DNA of 64,000 nucleotides, from positions 1,550,001-1,614,000 of the forward strand of contig NZ_VCEJ01000004.1 in NCBI RefSeq assembly GCF_005860805.1, given 5' to 3'. Each line of letters starts with the position of its first letter. Position 1 is the first letter of the stretch. A model generated the notes under the pieces. That model had not been told where the DNA came from and did no database searches. It was given only the letters and a program-made list of their open reading frames with translations. This DNA is from Dyadobacter luticola (GTDB lineage Bacteria > Bacteroidota > Bacteroidia > Cytophagales > Spirosomataceae). Both the position numbers and the translations under genes were made by a program. Positions 8,209 to 16,722 of the stretch are shown here, piece by piece.

Positions 8209-10020
8209 ATGTCCGAATTCAATTACAAAGACGAACTTTCCAAAATTCCCAATGATCCCGGTGTTTATCGATATTTTGACGAAACCGGGGAGGTTATATA
8301 TGTAGGCAAAGCCAAAAGCCTTAAAAACCGCGTATCCAGCTATTTTCTCAAAAACAACCAGCACGATCGTAAAACCCGACGGCTGGTAAGCCAGATCCGG
8401 CGAATCGAATACACCATTGTTTTGAGCGAGTGGGATGCTTTGCTGCTGGAAAACCAGCTCATCAAGCAGCTTCAACCGAAGTTCAACATTCTCCTCAAAG
8501 ACGATAAGACCTATCCTTTCATTTGCGTAACCGACGAGCCTTTTCCGAGGGTATATCCCACCCGGAATATGGACAAAACAAAAGGAACTTACTACGGTCC
8601 TTTTGCCAATCTACGCTCGATGCACACGCTGCTGGATATGTTCAAATCCTTGTATCAGATCCGCTCCTGCCAGCTTCCGTTGAATGAATCCAACATTGCG
8701 GCTGGAAAATGGAAGGTATGCCTCGAATACCACATTGGCAACTGCAAAGGTCCGTGCGAAGGTTTTCAGGATCAGAAAGAATACAATAATGAAATTGAGC
8801 AGGTGCACAACATTCTGAAAGGCAACCTGTCGTCTCCGCAGCAGTATTTCAAAGAAAAAATGTTGCAGGCAGCCGAGGAAATGGCATTTGAGCGTGCCCA
8901 CGCCTGGAAAACCAAGCTGGAACATTTGTCGAATTTCCAGAGTAAGGCCACTGTCATCAACCCCAGGATCGGTAACATTGATGTGCTGACGATCGTCTCG
9001 GACGAGGAAGCGGCTTACCTGAGTTTTATGAAAATAAAACAGGGATATATGGTGGCGACGCAGACCGTGGAGGTAAAGAAAAAGCTGGATGAAAGCGATG
9101 CGGAAATTCTGGCATTAATGATCATTGAAATGCGCTCAGTCTATGGCAGCGAGGCCAAAGAGCTGATTTCCAATATCAAACCAGACCTCGAAATGCGGCT
9201 GAATGTGACGGTACCGCAGCTCGGAGACAAGAAAAAGCTGCTGGATATGTCCATGCGCAATGTCATGTATTTCCGCAGGGAAAAAGCCGAGCGCCGAGAG
9301 GTGGAAGCTTCGGCGACATCTTCCAAAAAAGACAGGATACTGATCCGTCTAAAATCCGATTTGCAGCTGAAATCCTTGCCGCGTCACATTGAATGTTTCG
9401 ATAACTCCAACATTCAGGGTACCAATCCGGTAGCCGCGATGGTTTGTTTTAAAGAAGGAAAACCTTCCAAGAAAGATTACCGGCATTTTAATATCAAAAC
9501 AGTAATCGGCCCCAACGACTTTGCTTCTATGAACGAAGTGGTCAGCCGCCGCTACCTGAGGCTGATCGCCGAGGAGCAGCCACTGCCGGATTTGATTGTG
9601 ATCGATGGTGGAAAAGGGCAGCTGGGTGCGGCCTGCGATGCATTGAAAAGTCTGGGAATTTACGGCCAGGTGCCTGTGATAGGTATTGCCAAAAGGTTGG
9701 AAGAAATTTACTTTCCCGAAGATTCACTGCCTTTATACATTGATAAAAAATCCGAATCGCTGAAACTGATCCAGCAAATCCGGGACGAGGCGCACCGTTT
9801 TGCGATCACTTTTCACCGCGATAAGCGTAGCAAAGGCAGCCTGATTAGCGAGCTGGAAGGTGTAGATGGTGTGGGAAAAGTGACTGCTACGAAGTTGCTG
9901 AAACATTTTGGCTCCGTAAAAGCGATCAGGGAAAGTACGCTGGAAACATTGACCGGACTTGTAGGACTGGATCGTGCCAAAAAAGTAAGATTGTATTTCG
10001 ATACGATGGCGCAGGGTTAG
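8209..10020 (+). CDS. uvrC: Excinuclease ABC subunit C
   Basis: UvrC (603 residues) makes both incisions around DNA lesions bound by UvrAB. The N-terminal GIY-YIG nuclease is clear (GVYRYFDETGEVIYVGKAK at about 17-35). A UVR-type segment follows in the middle, then the RNase H-like C-terminal nuclease (HIECFDNSNIQGTNPVAAMV and LIVIDGGKGQL), and finally a helix-hairpin-helix region (LEGVDGVGKVTATKLLKHFGS). The length is typical. The gene ends with a 4-nt convergent overlap with the flavoprotein gene on the other strand. Confidence 0.98.
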   Translation: MSEFNYKDELSKIPNDPGVYRYFDETGEVIYVGKAKSLKNRVSSYFLKNNQHDRKTRRLVSQIRRIEYTIVLSEWDALLLENQLIKQLQPKFNILLKDDKTYPFICVTDEPFPRVYPTRNMDKTKGTYYGPFANLRSMHTLLDMFKSLYQIRSCQLPLNESNIAAGKWKVCLEYHIGNCKGPCEGFQDQKEYNNEIEQVHNILKGNLSSPQQYFKEKMLQAAEEMAFERAHAWKTKLEHLSNFQSKATVINPRIGNIDVLTIVSDEEAAYLSFMKIKQGYMVATQTVEVKKKLDESDAEILALMIIEMRSVYGSEAKELISNIKPDLEMRLNVTVPQLGDKKKLLDMSMRNVMYFRREKAERREVEASATSSKKDRILIRLKSDLQLKSLPRHIECFDNSNIQGTNPVAAMVCFKEGKPSKKDYRHFNIKTVIGPNDFASMNEVVSRRYLRLIAEEQPLPDLIVIDGGKGQLGAACDALKSLGIYGQVPVIGIAKRLEEIYFPEDSLPLYIDKKSESLKLIQQIRDEAHRFAITFHRDKRSKGSLISELEGVDGVGKVTATKLLKHFGSVKAIRESTLETLTGLVGLDRAKKVRLYFDTMAQG

Positions 10021-11231
10021 CGTCCGATGTGCGTACCTGCGATGAAACCGGTGGTCCAGGCATTCTGAAAATTAAAGCCGCCGGTGATGCCATCCACGTC
10101 CAATACTTCGCCTGCAAAGAAAAGCCCTGGCATGGAGCGGCTTTCCAGTGTTTCAGGATTCACATCACCAGTGGCCACGCCGCCGCAGGTGACAAACTCC
10201 TCTTTAAATGTTGTTTTGCCATTTACTTCGAACTGTGCATTTGTAAGTAATTCCGCCAGTCTGTTCAGCATTTTATTCGTTGCCTCCGACCAGCGCAATG
10301 TTTCCGGTATCTCCGCTTTTTCAGTAAGCGCCTTCCAAAGTCTTAGCGGCAGGCCAAATCTGGCGTGAGAGGTAATTTGCTGCTTACCGGTATTCGTTTT
10401 TTCACTAATCAAAAATTCCCGCACTTTTTCTTCATTGGTTTCGGGGAGCCAGTTGATGCGACATATAAACTTGTAATCTTTTTCGGCAAGATCCCGCGCG
10501 CCCCAGGCCGATAATTTCAAAACAGCCGGTCCGCTGAAACCCCAATGTGTAATCAGCAGCGGCCCGCGCCACTCATGCTTGGTCCCGGCGATTTTCACCA
10601 AAGTATCCTGCACCGAAACCCCTGCTAGCGGAAGCAGAAAATTGTTGGGTGTATTAAATGTAAAAAGCGAAGGTAGCGGGTTAATGATCTGATGTTCATG
10701 CTCCTGGATCCAGTCGAAGCTGCTCAGCCTCGGATATCCACCAGTAGCAATCAGCAAACGGTCCGCAGTCAGTAGCTCGTCATCATGCAGTTTTAATGTA
10801 AAACCTTCGGGCGTTTTTGTGAAAGAATCAACTCCGGTACTAGTGCGGATTTCAATCTTGTGATTTCTGGCGGTTCTCAGCAAACATTCAATGATGGTAT
10901 GAGAAGAATCCGTCACCGGAAACATGCGTCCATCTGCCTCGGTTTTGAGTTTAACTCCTTTTGTTTCAAACCAGTTTACAGTCGCTGCGGCGTCGAATGC
11001 GGGTAGTTGTTTACGAAGCAATTTTTCACCCCTAGGATAATTTTTGATAAAAAACCGCAGATCGGATGGGTTGTGGGTAACATTACAGCGGCCACCGCCG
11101 GAGATGCGGACTTTGTTGAGTACCGTCCTGTTTTTTTCTAAAATCAAGATTTCCGCATTCGGAAAATTCTCCGCTGCCGTGATTGCCGCCATAAATCCGG
11201 AAGCCCCGCCACCTACAATTACTATCCGCAT
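10017..11231 (-). CDS. BaiN/YhiN-type FAD-dependent oxidoreductase
   Basis: This flavoprotein (404 residues from the ATG at 11229-11231) starts MRIVIVGGGASGFMAAITAA, a dinucleotide-binding Rossmann fold, followed by NKVRISGGGRCNVTH, the signature of the HI0933/YhiN/BaiN family. Near the C-terminus are FVTCGGVATGDVNPETLESR and the FAD-binding GLFFAGEVLDVDGITGGFNFQNAW. Bile-acid dehydroxylation BaiN is a named member, but most relatives have no known substrate. A longer reading frame from 11282 begins with sequence not conserved in the family. The gene is convergent with uvrC. Confidence 0.92.
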   Translation of the reverse strand: MRIVIVGGGASGFMAAITAAENFPNAEILILEKNRTVLNKVRISGGGRCNVTHNPSDLRFFIKNYPRGEKLLRKQLPAFDAAATVNWFETKGVKLKTEADGRMFPVTDSSHTIIECLLRTARNHKIEIRTSTGVDSFTKTPEGFTLKLHDDELLTADRLLIATGGYPRLSSFDWIQEHEHQIINPLPSLFTFNTPNNFLLPLAGVSVQDTLVKIAGTKHEWRGPLLITHWGFSGPAVLKLSAWGARDLAEKDYKFICRINWLPETNEEKVREFLISEKTNTGKQQITSHARFGLPLRLWKALTEKAEIPETLRWSEATNKMLNRLAELLTNAQFEVNGKTTFKEEFVTCGGVATGDVNPETLESRSMPGLFFAGEVLDVDGITGGFNFQNAWTTGFIAGTHIGR

Positions 11232-11344
11232 AATTCCAGTTTCAATCCTACAAAAATGAAATGTTAGTTTTAAAAACTGCAATTTCTTTTCATATCTTTC
11301 AAAATCACTTCGAAAAATTTAACTAAAACTTTACATAACTATAC

Positions 11345-12406
11345 ATGCAAAAAGTTGTCGTTATTGGTCTGGGTAAAGTGGGTTCGCTGGTGGGCACTTT
11401 GCTCGGCAAACGTTTCAATGTTACCGGCGTCGATAAGGCCCAGCCCGCTGTTTTGCTTCCGTTCCCGGTTTTGGCGGGTGACATTACCAATCCCGATTTT
11501 CTTGATGAAGTGCTGATGGGCCAGGATGCGGTGGTTTCGTGCATGCCTTATTATCTCAATCTGCCGATCGCCCAAAAAGCCTGCGCAAGCGGCATTCATT
11601 ACTTTGATCTGACAGAAGATGTCGCCACAACTTCGGCCATCCGCGACATGGCGGAACTAAGCAGGAGCGTGCTGGCGCCGCAATGTGGCCTGGCTCCCGG
11701 GTTTATAGGAATTGTGGGAATGGACCTGGCGAAGCGTTTTACCAAGTTGCGGGACATTGAATTGCGGGTGGGCGCATTGCCGCGGTACCCGAATGGTTTG
11801 ATGGGTTACTCCTTTACCTGGTCGCCGGCGGGTGTTGTGAATGAATATATTAATGATGCCGAGGTGATCCATAATGGTGTCCGCAAAATGGTACCGTCGC
11901 TGGAAGGCGTGGAGATGATCAACATTGAAGGGCAGGAATTTGAGGCATTTATTACGTCCGGCGGCCTGGGCACCATGTGCGAAACGCTGGAAGGGAAGCT
12001 GGATACGTTGAATTACAAAACAATACGGTACCCGGGACATTGCAGCCTGATGCGGTTCATGCTCTACGAATTGTGCCTGAAAGACAAGCGGGAGCTGGTT
12101 GAAAAAATCCTGACCGAAGCTAAACCGCCTGTGCAGCAGGATGTTGTATATGTATATGCTGTGGTGGAAGGCTGGAAAGACAACCGGCTGGAAAGGGAAG
12201 AGTTTTATCGCGCCTATCATCCTATTGAAATCGACGGACAACATTGGCGGGCTATTTCCTGGACTACCGCGGCATCTATCGCGTCGGTTGTGGAGCTGGT
12301 TGCGGATGGCGTTTTACCTTCCGAGGGTTTTATCAGGCAAGAAGATATTATCCTCGAAGCGTTTTTGGAAACTTCAAACGGGGCGTTTTTTAAAGAAAAT
12401 AATTAG
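11345..12406 (+). CDS. Saccharopine dehydrogenase-like oxidoreductase
   Basis: The protein (353 residues) opens with an NAD(P)-binding fold (KVVVIGLGKVGSLVGTLLGKRF), continues with DAVVSCMPYYLNLPIAQKACASGIHYFDLTED and CGLAPGFIGIVGMDLA, and has the catalytic-domain block GLMGYSFTWSPAGVVNEYIND. These fit the saccharopine dehydrogenase C-terminal family. It ends 3 nt before an aldehyde dehydrogenase gene related to the ALDH7 family. Together they suggest lysine breakdown through saccharopine and aminoadipate semialdehyde. A TATCTTTC element at 11293-11300 is one base away from the -7 consensus. Substrate is inferred from the pairing. Confidence 0.87.
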   Translation: MQKVVVIGLGKVGSLVGTLLGKRFNVTGVDKAQPAVLLPFPVLAGDITNPDFLDEVLMGQDAVVSCMPYYLNLPIAQKACASGIHYFDLTEDVATTSAIRDMAELSRSVLAPQCGLAPGFIGIVGMDLAKRFTKLRDIELRVGALPRYPNGLMGYSFTWSPAGVVNEYINDAEVIHNGVRKMVPSLEGVEMINIEGQEFEAFITSGGLGTMCETLEGKLDTLNYKTIRYPGHCSLMRFMLYELCLKDKRELVEKILTEAKPPVQQDVVYVYAVVEGWKDNRLEREEFYRAYHPIEIDGQHWRAISWTTAASIASVVELVADGVLPSEGFIRQEDIILEAFLETSNGAFFKENN

Positions 12407-12409
12407 GAA

Positions 12410-13954
12410 ATGTTGATGGTTGAGATAAAAGATATTCTCGATAGACTGAATATAACGGAGCAAAATCATGGGATCACTACCGGCTTGCAAAGCTGGCCGG
12501 GATCGGGGGAAACATTGGTATCACATTCTCCGGTAAATGGTGGGAAGATTGCGGAGGTAAGTCAGGCCGGGAGAGCGGATTATGATCAGGTGATCGAAAA
12601 ATCGCAGGAAGCATTTAAAGCCTGGCGACTATTACCAGCACCAAAAAGAGGCGAGATCATAAGACAAATGGGGGAGGAGCTGAGAAAAAAGAAGCAGGAA
12701 CTTGGCACATTGGTCAGCTATGAAATGGGCAAAAGTTTGCAGGAAGGGTTGGGCGAGGTGCAGGAAATGATCGATATCTGCGATTTCGCCGTAGGAATTT
12801 CGCGCCAGCTTTACGGGCTGACCATGCACAGCGAGCGGCCGCAGCACCGGATGTACGAGCAGTGGCATCCGATCGGTATTGTCGGGATTATCTCAGCATT
12901 TAATTTTCCAGTGGCAGTTTGGTCGTGGAATGCGATGATCGCCTGGGTTTGCGGCGATGTCTGCGTTTGGAAGCCTTCCGAAAAAACGCCGCTGACTGCA
13001 CTGGCCTGCCAGTCGATCATTAAAATTGTTTTAGAAAATAATAACCTCCCGGAAGGTATCTCCTCGATTGTAACCGGTGGTCGGGATGTTGGGAAATGGC
13101 TTGCGGAAGATCCGAGGGTGGCGCTGGTTTCTGCGACAGGCAGCACTCCGATGGGGCGGTCTGTCGGCGAAGCGGTTGCGAGACGATTAGGGAAAAGTTT
13201 GCTGGAACTCGGTGGCAATAACGCGATTATCGTCACGCCATCGGCTGATTTGAGCATTGCGGTTCCCGGGATCGTTTTCGGCGCGGTAGGCACTGCGGGA
13301 CAAAGATGTACTTCTACGAGGCGTATCATTGTCCATGAAAGCATTTATGAGGATTTGGAAAACCGGCTCGTAAAAGCCTATTCGCAGCTCAAAATCGGTA
13401 ACCCGCTGGACGCATCCAACCACGTTGGACCTTTAATAGACCAGCTTGCAGTGGAAAAATATCTGGATACCGTTGGAAAAGTGAAACAAGCCGGTGGAAA
13501 ATTCATTGTTGAACCAGGCGTGCTCTCTGGCGAAGGATTTTCGTCTGGTTGTTATGTAAATCCGTGCATAGCGGAAGTGCAGAATGACTACGAGATTGTG
13601 CAGCATGAAACATTTGCGCCGATCCTTTATTTAATCAAATATTCAGAAATCGAAGAAGCGATCGCAATTCAGAATGACGTGCCGCAGGGACTTTCTTCCG
13701 CAATTTTCACCCTTAATTTGCGTGAAAGCGAGCTTTTCCTCTCTCAGCAAGGATCGGACTGCGGGATTGCGAATGTAAATATCGGAACTTCGGGTGCGGA
13801 AATTGGCGGAGCATTTGGCGGCGAAAAAGAAACGGGCGGCGGGCGTGAATCCGGCTCGGATGCCTGGAAAGCGTACATGCGCAGGCAGACCAACACGATT
13901 AATTACGGCACAGCATTGCCGCTGGCGCAGGGAATAAAGTTTGAGTTCGATTGA
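12410..13954 (+). CDS. Aldehyde dehydrogenase, ALDH7/AmaB type (aminoadipate semialdehyde)
   Basis: This NAD-dependent aldehyde dehydrogenase (514 residues) has the catalytic Cys300 in GTAGQRCTSTRR and the general base Glu266 in LLELGGNNAII. Other ALDH blocks are WHPIGIVGIISAFNFPVAVW, WKPSEKTPLTA and VNPCIAEV. The C-terminal GGAFGGEKETGGGRESGSDAWKAYMRRQTNTINYG is characteristic of the ALDH7 (antiquitin) branch, which oxidises alpha-aminoadipate semialdehyde. It lies 3 nt after the saccharopine dehydrogenase-like gene. Two starts (12410 and 12416) are possible. The promoter of the next operon overlaps its 3' end. Confidence 0.92.
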   Translation: MLMVEIKDILDRLNITEQNHGITTGLQSWPGSGETLVSHSPVNGGKIAEVSQAGRADYDQVIEKSQEAFKAWRLLPAPKRGEIIRQMGEELRKKKQELGTLVSYEMGKSLQEGLGEVQEMIDICDFAVGISRQLYGLTMHSERPQHRMYEQWHPIGIVGIISAFNFPVAVWSWNAMIAWVCGDVCVWKPSEKTPLTALACQSIIKIVLENNNLPEGISSIVTGGRDVGKWLAEDPRVALVSATGSTPMGRSVGEAVARRLGKSLLELGGNNAIIVTPSADLSIAVPGIVFGAVGTAGQRCTSTRRIIVHESIYEDLENRLVKAYSQLKIGNPLDASNHVGPLIDQLAVEKYLDTVGKVKQAGGKFIVEPGVLSGEGFSSGCYVNPCIAEVQNDYEIVQHETFAPILYLIKYSEIEEAIAIQNDVPQGLSSAIFTLNLRESELFLSQQGSDCGIANVNIGTSGAEIGGAFGGEKETGGGRESGSDAWKAYMRRQTNTINYGTALPLAQGIKFEFD

Positions 13955-13971
13955 TTATAAGTTTAACTTTG
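13940..13971 (+). promoter_or_regulatory. Promoter of the pqqD-B2-kinase-NTase operon
   Basis: TTTG at 13940-13943 and TAACTTTG at 13964-13971 are separated by 20 nt, an excellent match to the Bacteroidota promoter (TTTG, about 19-21 nt, TAnnTTTG). Transcription would start around 13977, about 23 nt before the pqqD-like ATG. The -33 box lies inside the end of the aldehyde dehydrogenase gene. The site defines the operon and leaves no room for a precursor peptide gene at its 5' end. Confidence 0.7.
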
Positions 13972-13999
13972 TAGAGAACGGCACATTATAAGAGTTTCT

Positions 14000-14266
14000 A
14001 TGAAGTATCAATTATCCCCCGATCAGATCTCGTCAAAAGTAGGTGGGGAGACGGTGATTTTAAATCATAACAAAGGTGTTTACTACGGGCTCGATGAAGT
14101 GGGTGTCCTTATTTGGGACCTGCTCGAACAAGGCCCGCAGACGATCGATTCTATATGCGAAGCCGTGATTAGTGAATACGAGGTCGATGCCAACACGTGC
14201 AGAAGTGATGTGAATGTGTTGCTGAATGATCTTGTTTCCGAGAAGCTGGTAGAAGTAATCAATTGA
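14000..14266 (+). CDS. PqqD family protein (RiPP recognition element)
   Basis: This 88-residue protein has the PqqD fold pattern: a beta-rich N-terminus (KVGGETVILNHNKGVYYGLDEVGVLIWDLLEQG) followed by a winged-helix-like region with DSICEAVISEYEVDANTCRSDVNVLLNDLVSEKLVE. Such proteins (lasso B1, PqqD) bind the leader of a ribosomal precursor peptide and present it to the processing enzyme. It is the first gene of a four-gene operon and ends 3 nt before the B2-type protease gene. No short precursor gene is seen next to it, so the partner peptide is unknown. Confidence 0.88.
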   Translation: MKYQLSPDQISSKVGGETVILNHNKGVYYGLDEVGVLIWDLLEQGPQTIDSICEAVISEYEVDANTCRSDVNVLLNDLVSEKLVEVIN

Positions 14267-14269
14267 GTT

Positions 14270-14710
14270 TTGAGCGAATCAGGCACATATTGGAGCACGT
14301 GGCAGAAATTGTCATTTTCGGAAAAACTGATTTTTCTGAAAGCTGCGATTTGTTTGATTCTGATTAAATGTGCATTGACAGTATTGCCATTTCCCATCTT
14401 CCGCAAGCTTTTTCACGGACTTACGAGTAGCAAGTCTACCAAAGAATTCAAGCCTGAAAAAGTACAGCAGATCGCGTGGTCTGTGGATACCGCTGCCAAC
14501 ATTCTTCCTTTTGAACTTTTGTGCCTTCCTCGCGCGCTGGCTACAAAATACCTGCTTCGCAAAATGCCTTCACTAACATTGGAAATCGGCATTGAAGTGA
14601 ATCCTGCCAAGAAATTCGAAGCCCACGCCTGGGTAGAAAAAAACGGCCGCATCATTATCGGCGACTGGCCCAAAACAGTATCCTACCAGAGACTCTGGGT
14701 TTGGGAATAA
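14270..14710 (+). CDS. Lasso peptide biosynthesis B2-type protease
   Basis: The 146-residue protein matches the transglutaminase-like B2 leader peptidase family of lasso peptide pathways. The full catalytic triad is visible: Cys85 (FELLCLPRALA), His119 (EAHAWVEKNG) and Asp132 (IIGDWPK), with the family block LRKMPSLTLEIGIEVNP between. An N-terminal hydrophobic helix (LIFLKAAICLILIKCALTVLPF) is also typical. The start is TTG at 14270, 3 nt after the pqqD-like stop; no ATG is placed well. It would cleave a leader peptide, but neither precursor nor the macrolactam synthetase (asparagine synthetase-like C protein) is in the window. Confidence 0.88.
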   Translation: MSESGTYWSTWQKLSFSEKLIFLKAAICLILIKCALTVLPFPIFRKLFHGLTSSKSTKEFKPEKVQQIAWSVDTAANILPFELLCLPRALATKYLLRKMPSLTLEIGIEVNPAKKFEAHAWVEKNGRIIIGDWPKTVSYQRLWVWE

Positions 14711-14726
14711 TTCAAATGTACCACAC

Positions 14727-15644
14727 ATGCACCGCTACAAAGCCTTTGGTTTAAACATCGATTCTGAAATTGTCTTACCTGAACTGAGCGAAGGTGACCC
14801 GCAATCGGAAGTTGATTTAACAATTAAAAAAGGCGAAGTAATATTACCGGAAACTGCCCCCACCCGGATTTTCAGAAGAAGTACGGAAGCGCATTTTGGC
14901 CAGGATATTGAAAATAATCTGTATTTGACCTGGAATAACATTGCTTCGTTTAAAGCGATATCCGGAGATATCTTAATTGTCTCACCACAGAATCCCGATC
15001 ATAGTATCATCAGCCTTTTCACTGTCAGTGAGGCATTGGGGTTGATCTTATTTCAAAGAGGATACTTTCTGCTGCATGCGAGTTCTGTGCTGGTAGGAGA
15101 CGAAGCCTGGTGTTTCATGGGTGAGCCGGGAGCCGGGAAATCGACGACGGCCGCTGCATTTATCAAAGCTGGCTGCAAACTTTTGAGCGATGACCTGACC
15201 GCAATCCGCATGGATCAGAATGGTGTCGCGCACGTGATACCTGCTTATCCGCAATTAAAAATCTGGGAAAATACGGTCAATGGCCTCGCCTATGATCAGA
15301 CCACATTACAGCCTGTAAGTGAGGGCGTAAGAAAATTCGCCTATCACCCCACATCCACATTCTCGCATGGGGCAGTGAAGCTTGGCAAGGTTTTCTTTCT
15401 TCATAAAACCGGTGACATTCAAAGCCCGCAGCCGCTGCTGGCCGGAGATATTCCCACGCAATTACTTATCCATTTTCCACTGCCCACTGCTTTATTGGTG
15501 GGTGAGGCTTTGAAAAGGCATTTTATGCAAAGTATGCAGTGCGGAAAGTCCGCTGAAATGTGGCGGATGAAAAGGCCGGAAGGTTTTGCTAATCTGGAAA
15601 GTTGGGTTTCTGAATGTATCTCAAAATCGGTTATTAATGAATAA
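14727..15644 (+). CDS. HPr kinase-like protein of RiPP-type cluster
   Basis: The protein (305 residues) carries a P-loop at 132-139 (GEPGAGKS) followed by TTAAAFIKAGCKLLSDDLTAI, in which Asp-Asp corresponds to the HPrK/PEPCK-type Walker B region, and HVIPAYPQLKIW after it. The N-terminal 100 residues are a beta-rich domain with no clear motif. HPr-kinase-like enzymes occur in lasso peptide clusters, where one (from the paeninodin cluster) phosphorylates the precursor C-terminus, and in HprK-rel-A gene sets next to PqqD-like and nucleotidyltransferase genes. The gene overlaps the nucleotidyltransferase by 8 nt. The target is not known here. Confidence 0.85.
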   Translation: MHRYKAFGLNIDSEIVLPELSEGDPQSEVDLTIKKGEVILPETAPTRIFRRSTEAHFGQDIENNLYLTWNNIASFKAISGDILIVSPQNPDHSIISLFTVSEALGLILFQRGYFLLHASSVLVGDEAWCFMGEPGAGKSTTAAAFIKAGCKLLSDDLTAIRMDQNGVAHVIPAYPQLKIWENTVNGLAYDQTTLQPVSEGVRKFAYHPTSTFSHGAVKLGKVFFLHKTGDIQSPQPLLAGDIPTQLLIHFPLPTALLVGEALKRHFMQSMQCGKSAEMWRMKRPEGFANLESWVSECISKSVINE

Positions 15645-16722
15645 GGTTTCTCCTGAATTATCCTTGCTGATCAACGCCTGTCTTGATACCAAGCCGGATA
15701 ACTCTATCGAAAACCTGGATACGGCCCAACTCGCCAAATTTTTACATTACCACCGCGTCCGCCCGCAGTTGCTTGCCTTCCTGCACCGGAATGAGCTGAA
15801 CATTGGCATCAACGAAGCCCTGGCCGCTGAATGTCAGAAAATTACCATACTGAATTTAATGCTGGCGCGGGAAGTTCTGCGCATTACCGATCAGCTTCAA
15901 AGAGATCATATTCCCTGTTTTGCTTACAAAGGCATTTTATGGGCGCAGTGGCTTTTCGATAACGTAGGTCACCGGGAAGCCGGAGACATTGATTTGCTGG
16001 TGGCAGAGGCAGATATATTGAGAGCTACCGCAGCATTAAAGGAAGAGGGAGAATACAAACCCGACACTTATCGTGAGTTTTTATTATCGGAGCCCAATAT
16101 CCGGAAAGCCTTTTTCGGAACCGATTATCATGTACTGTTGCAACGTGAGCTGGACTCGATCGTGGTTGAGCTGCACTGGCAAATTGCATATCCCCGGCTG
16201 GGTTATGATTTTCCGAGAAGTGAGTGGGACGTGCATTCCAAAACTTATCAGGTTGCAAGAGGTAATTTGAAAGGTTTTGACAACGAATATCAATTTCTGC
16301 TTTTGCTCGTGCATCATGGCGGCAAGGAAAAATGGAGTAACCTGAAATACATGGCCGATCTGGCTGCGTATATGAACAGATATGGGGATGTGACGGATTG
16401 GAAAAAGGTTTTCAGATTGGCTGGTGAGAAGAACATTCTTACACTCTTAACTTGGAGTTTAGGAATTCTCAAAGCGTTGGGAATGCCCTGGCGCGCAACC
16501 TGGCCCGATAAAATTCCAAACACCGACGTTTCTCAGCTGCTCGAAGTCTGGGCTGCAATGCCTTCGCAACCCGCAAACTCTACCATCCCGTATTTTAAGC
16601 AAAGCCTGGCCATGCACGATGGACTAGTCGGAAAAAGTAAAGTGGTAGTCAGCCACCTGAAATATGCAAGCAACTGGAAACTCCTCCTGCACAAGGCGCG
16701 CTGGTACAGGAGGAATTCCTAA
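15637..16722 (+). CDS. Nucleotidyltransferase family protein (NTP_transf_5-like)
   Basis: This 361-residue protein has the nucleotidyltransferase motif GDIDLLV with the metal-binding Asp117 and Asp119, preceded by PCFAYKGILWAQWLFDNVGHRE, the usual pattern of the PF14907 family, which often sits in RiPP and polysaccharide clusters. A later FDNEYQFLLLLVHHGGKEKWSNLKYMADLAAYM block is also typical. The start at 15637 was chosen because it overlaps the kinase stop by 8 nt; the frame is open further upstream to 15586. It closes the four-gene operon. Substrate unknown; nucleotidyl transfer to a peptide or protein is the likely chemistry. Confidence 0.85.
   Translation: MNKVSPELSLLINACLDTKPDNSIENLDTAQLAKFLHYHRVRPQLLAFLHRNELNIGINEALAAECQKITILNLMLAREVLRITDQLQRDHIPCFAYKGILWAQWLFDNVGHREAGDIDLLVAEADILRATAALKEEGEYKPDTYREFLLSEPNIRKAFFGTDYHVLLQRELDSIVVELHWQIAYPRLGYDFPRSEWDVHSKTYQVARGNLKGFDNEYQFLLLLVHHGGKEKWSNLKYMADLAAYMNRYGDVTDWKKVFRLAGEKNILTLLTWSLGILKALGMPWRATWPDKIPNTDVSQLLEVWAAMPSQPANSTIPYFKQSLAMHDGLVGKSKVVVSHLKYASNWKLLLHKARWYRRNS

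Noticed and set aside
13955..13999. Possible lasso precursor gene before the PqqD-like gene
   Set aside because: The gap is 45 nt, is taken up by promoter and leader, and holds no frame with a leader-core pattern.
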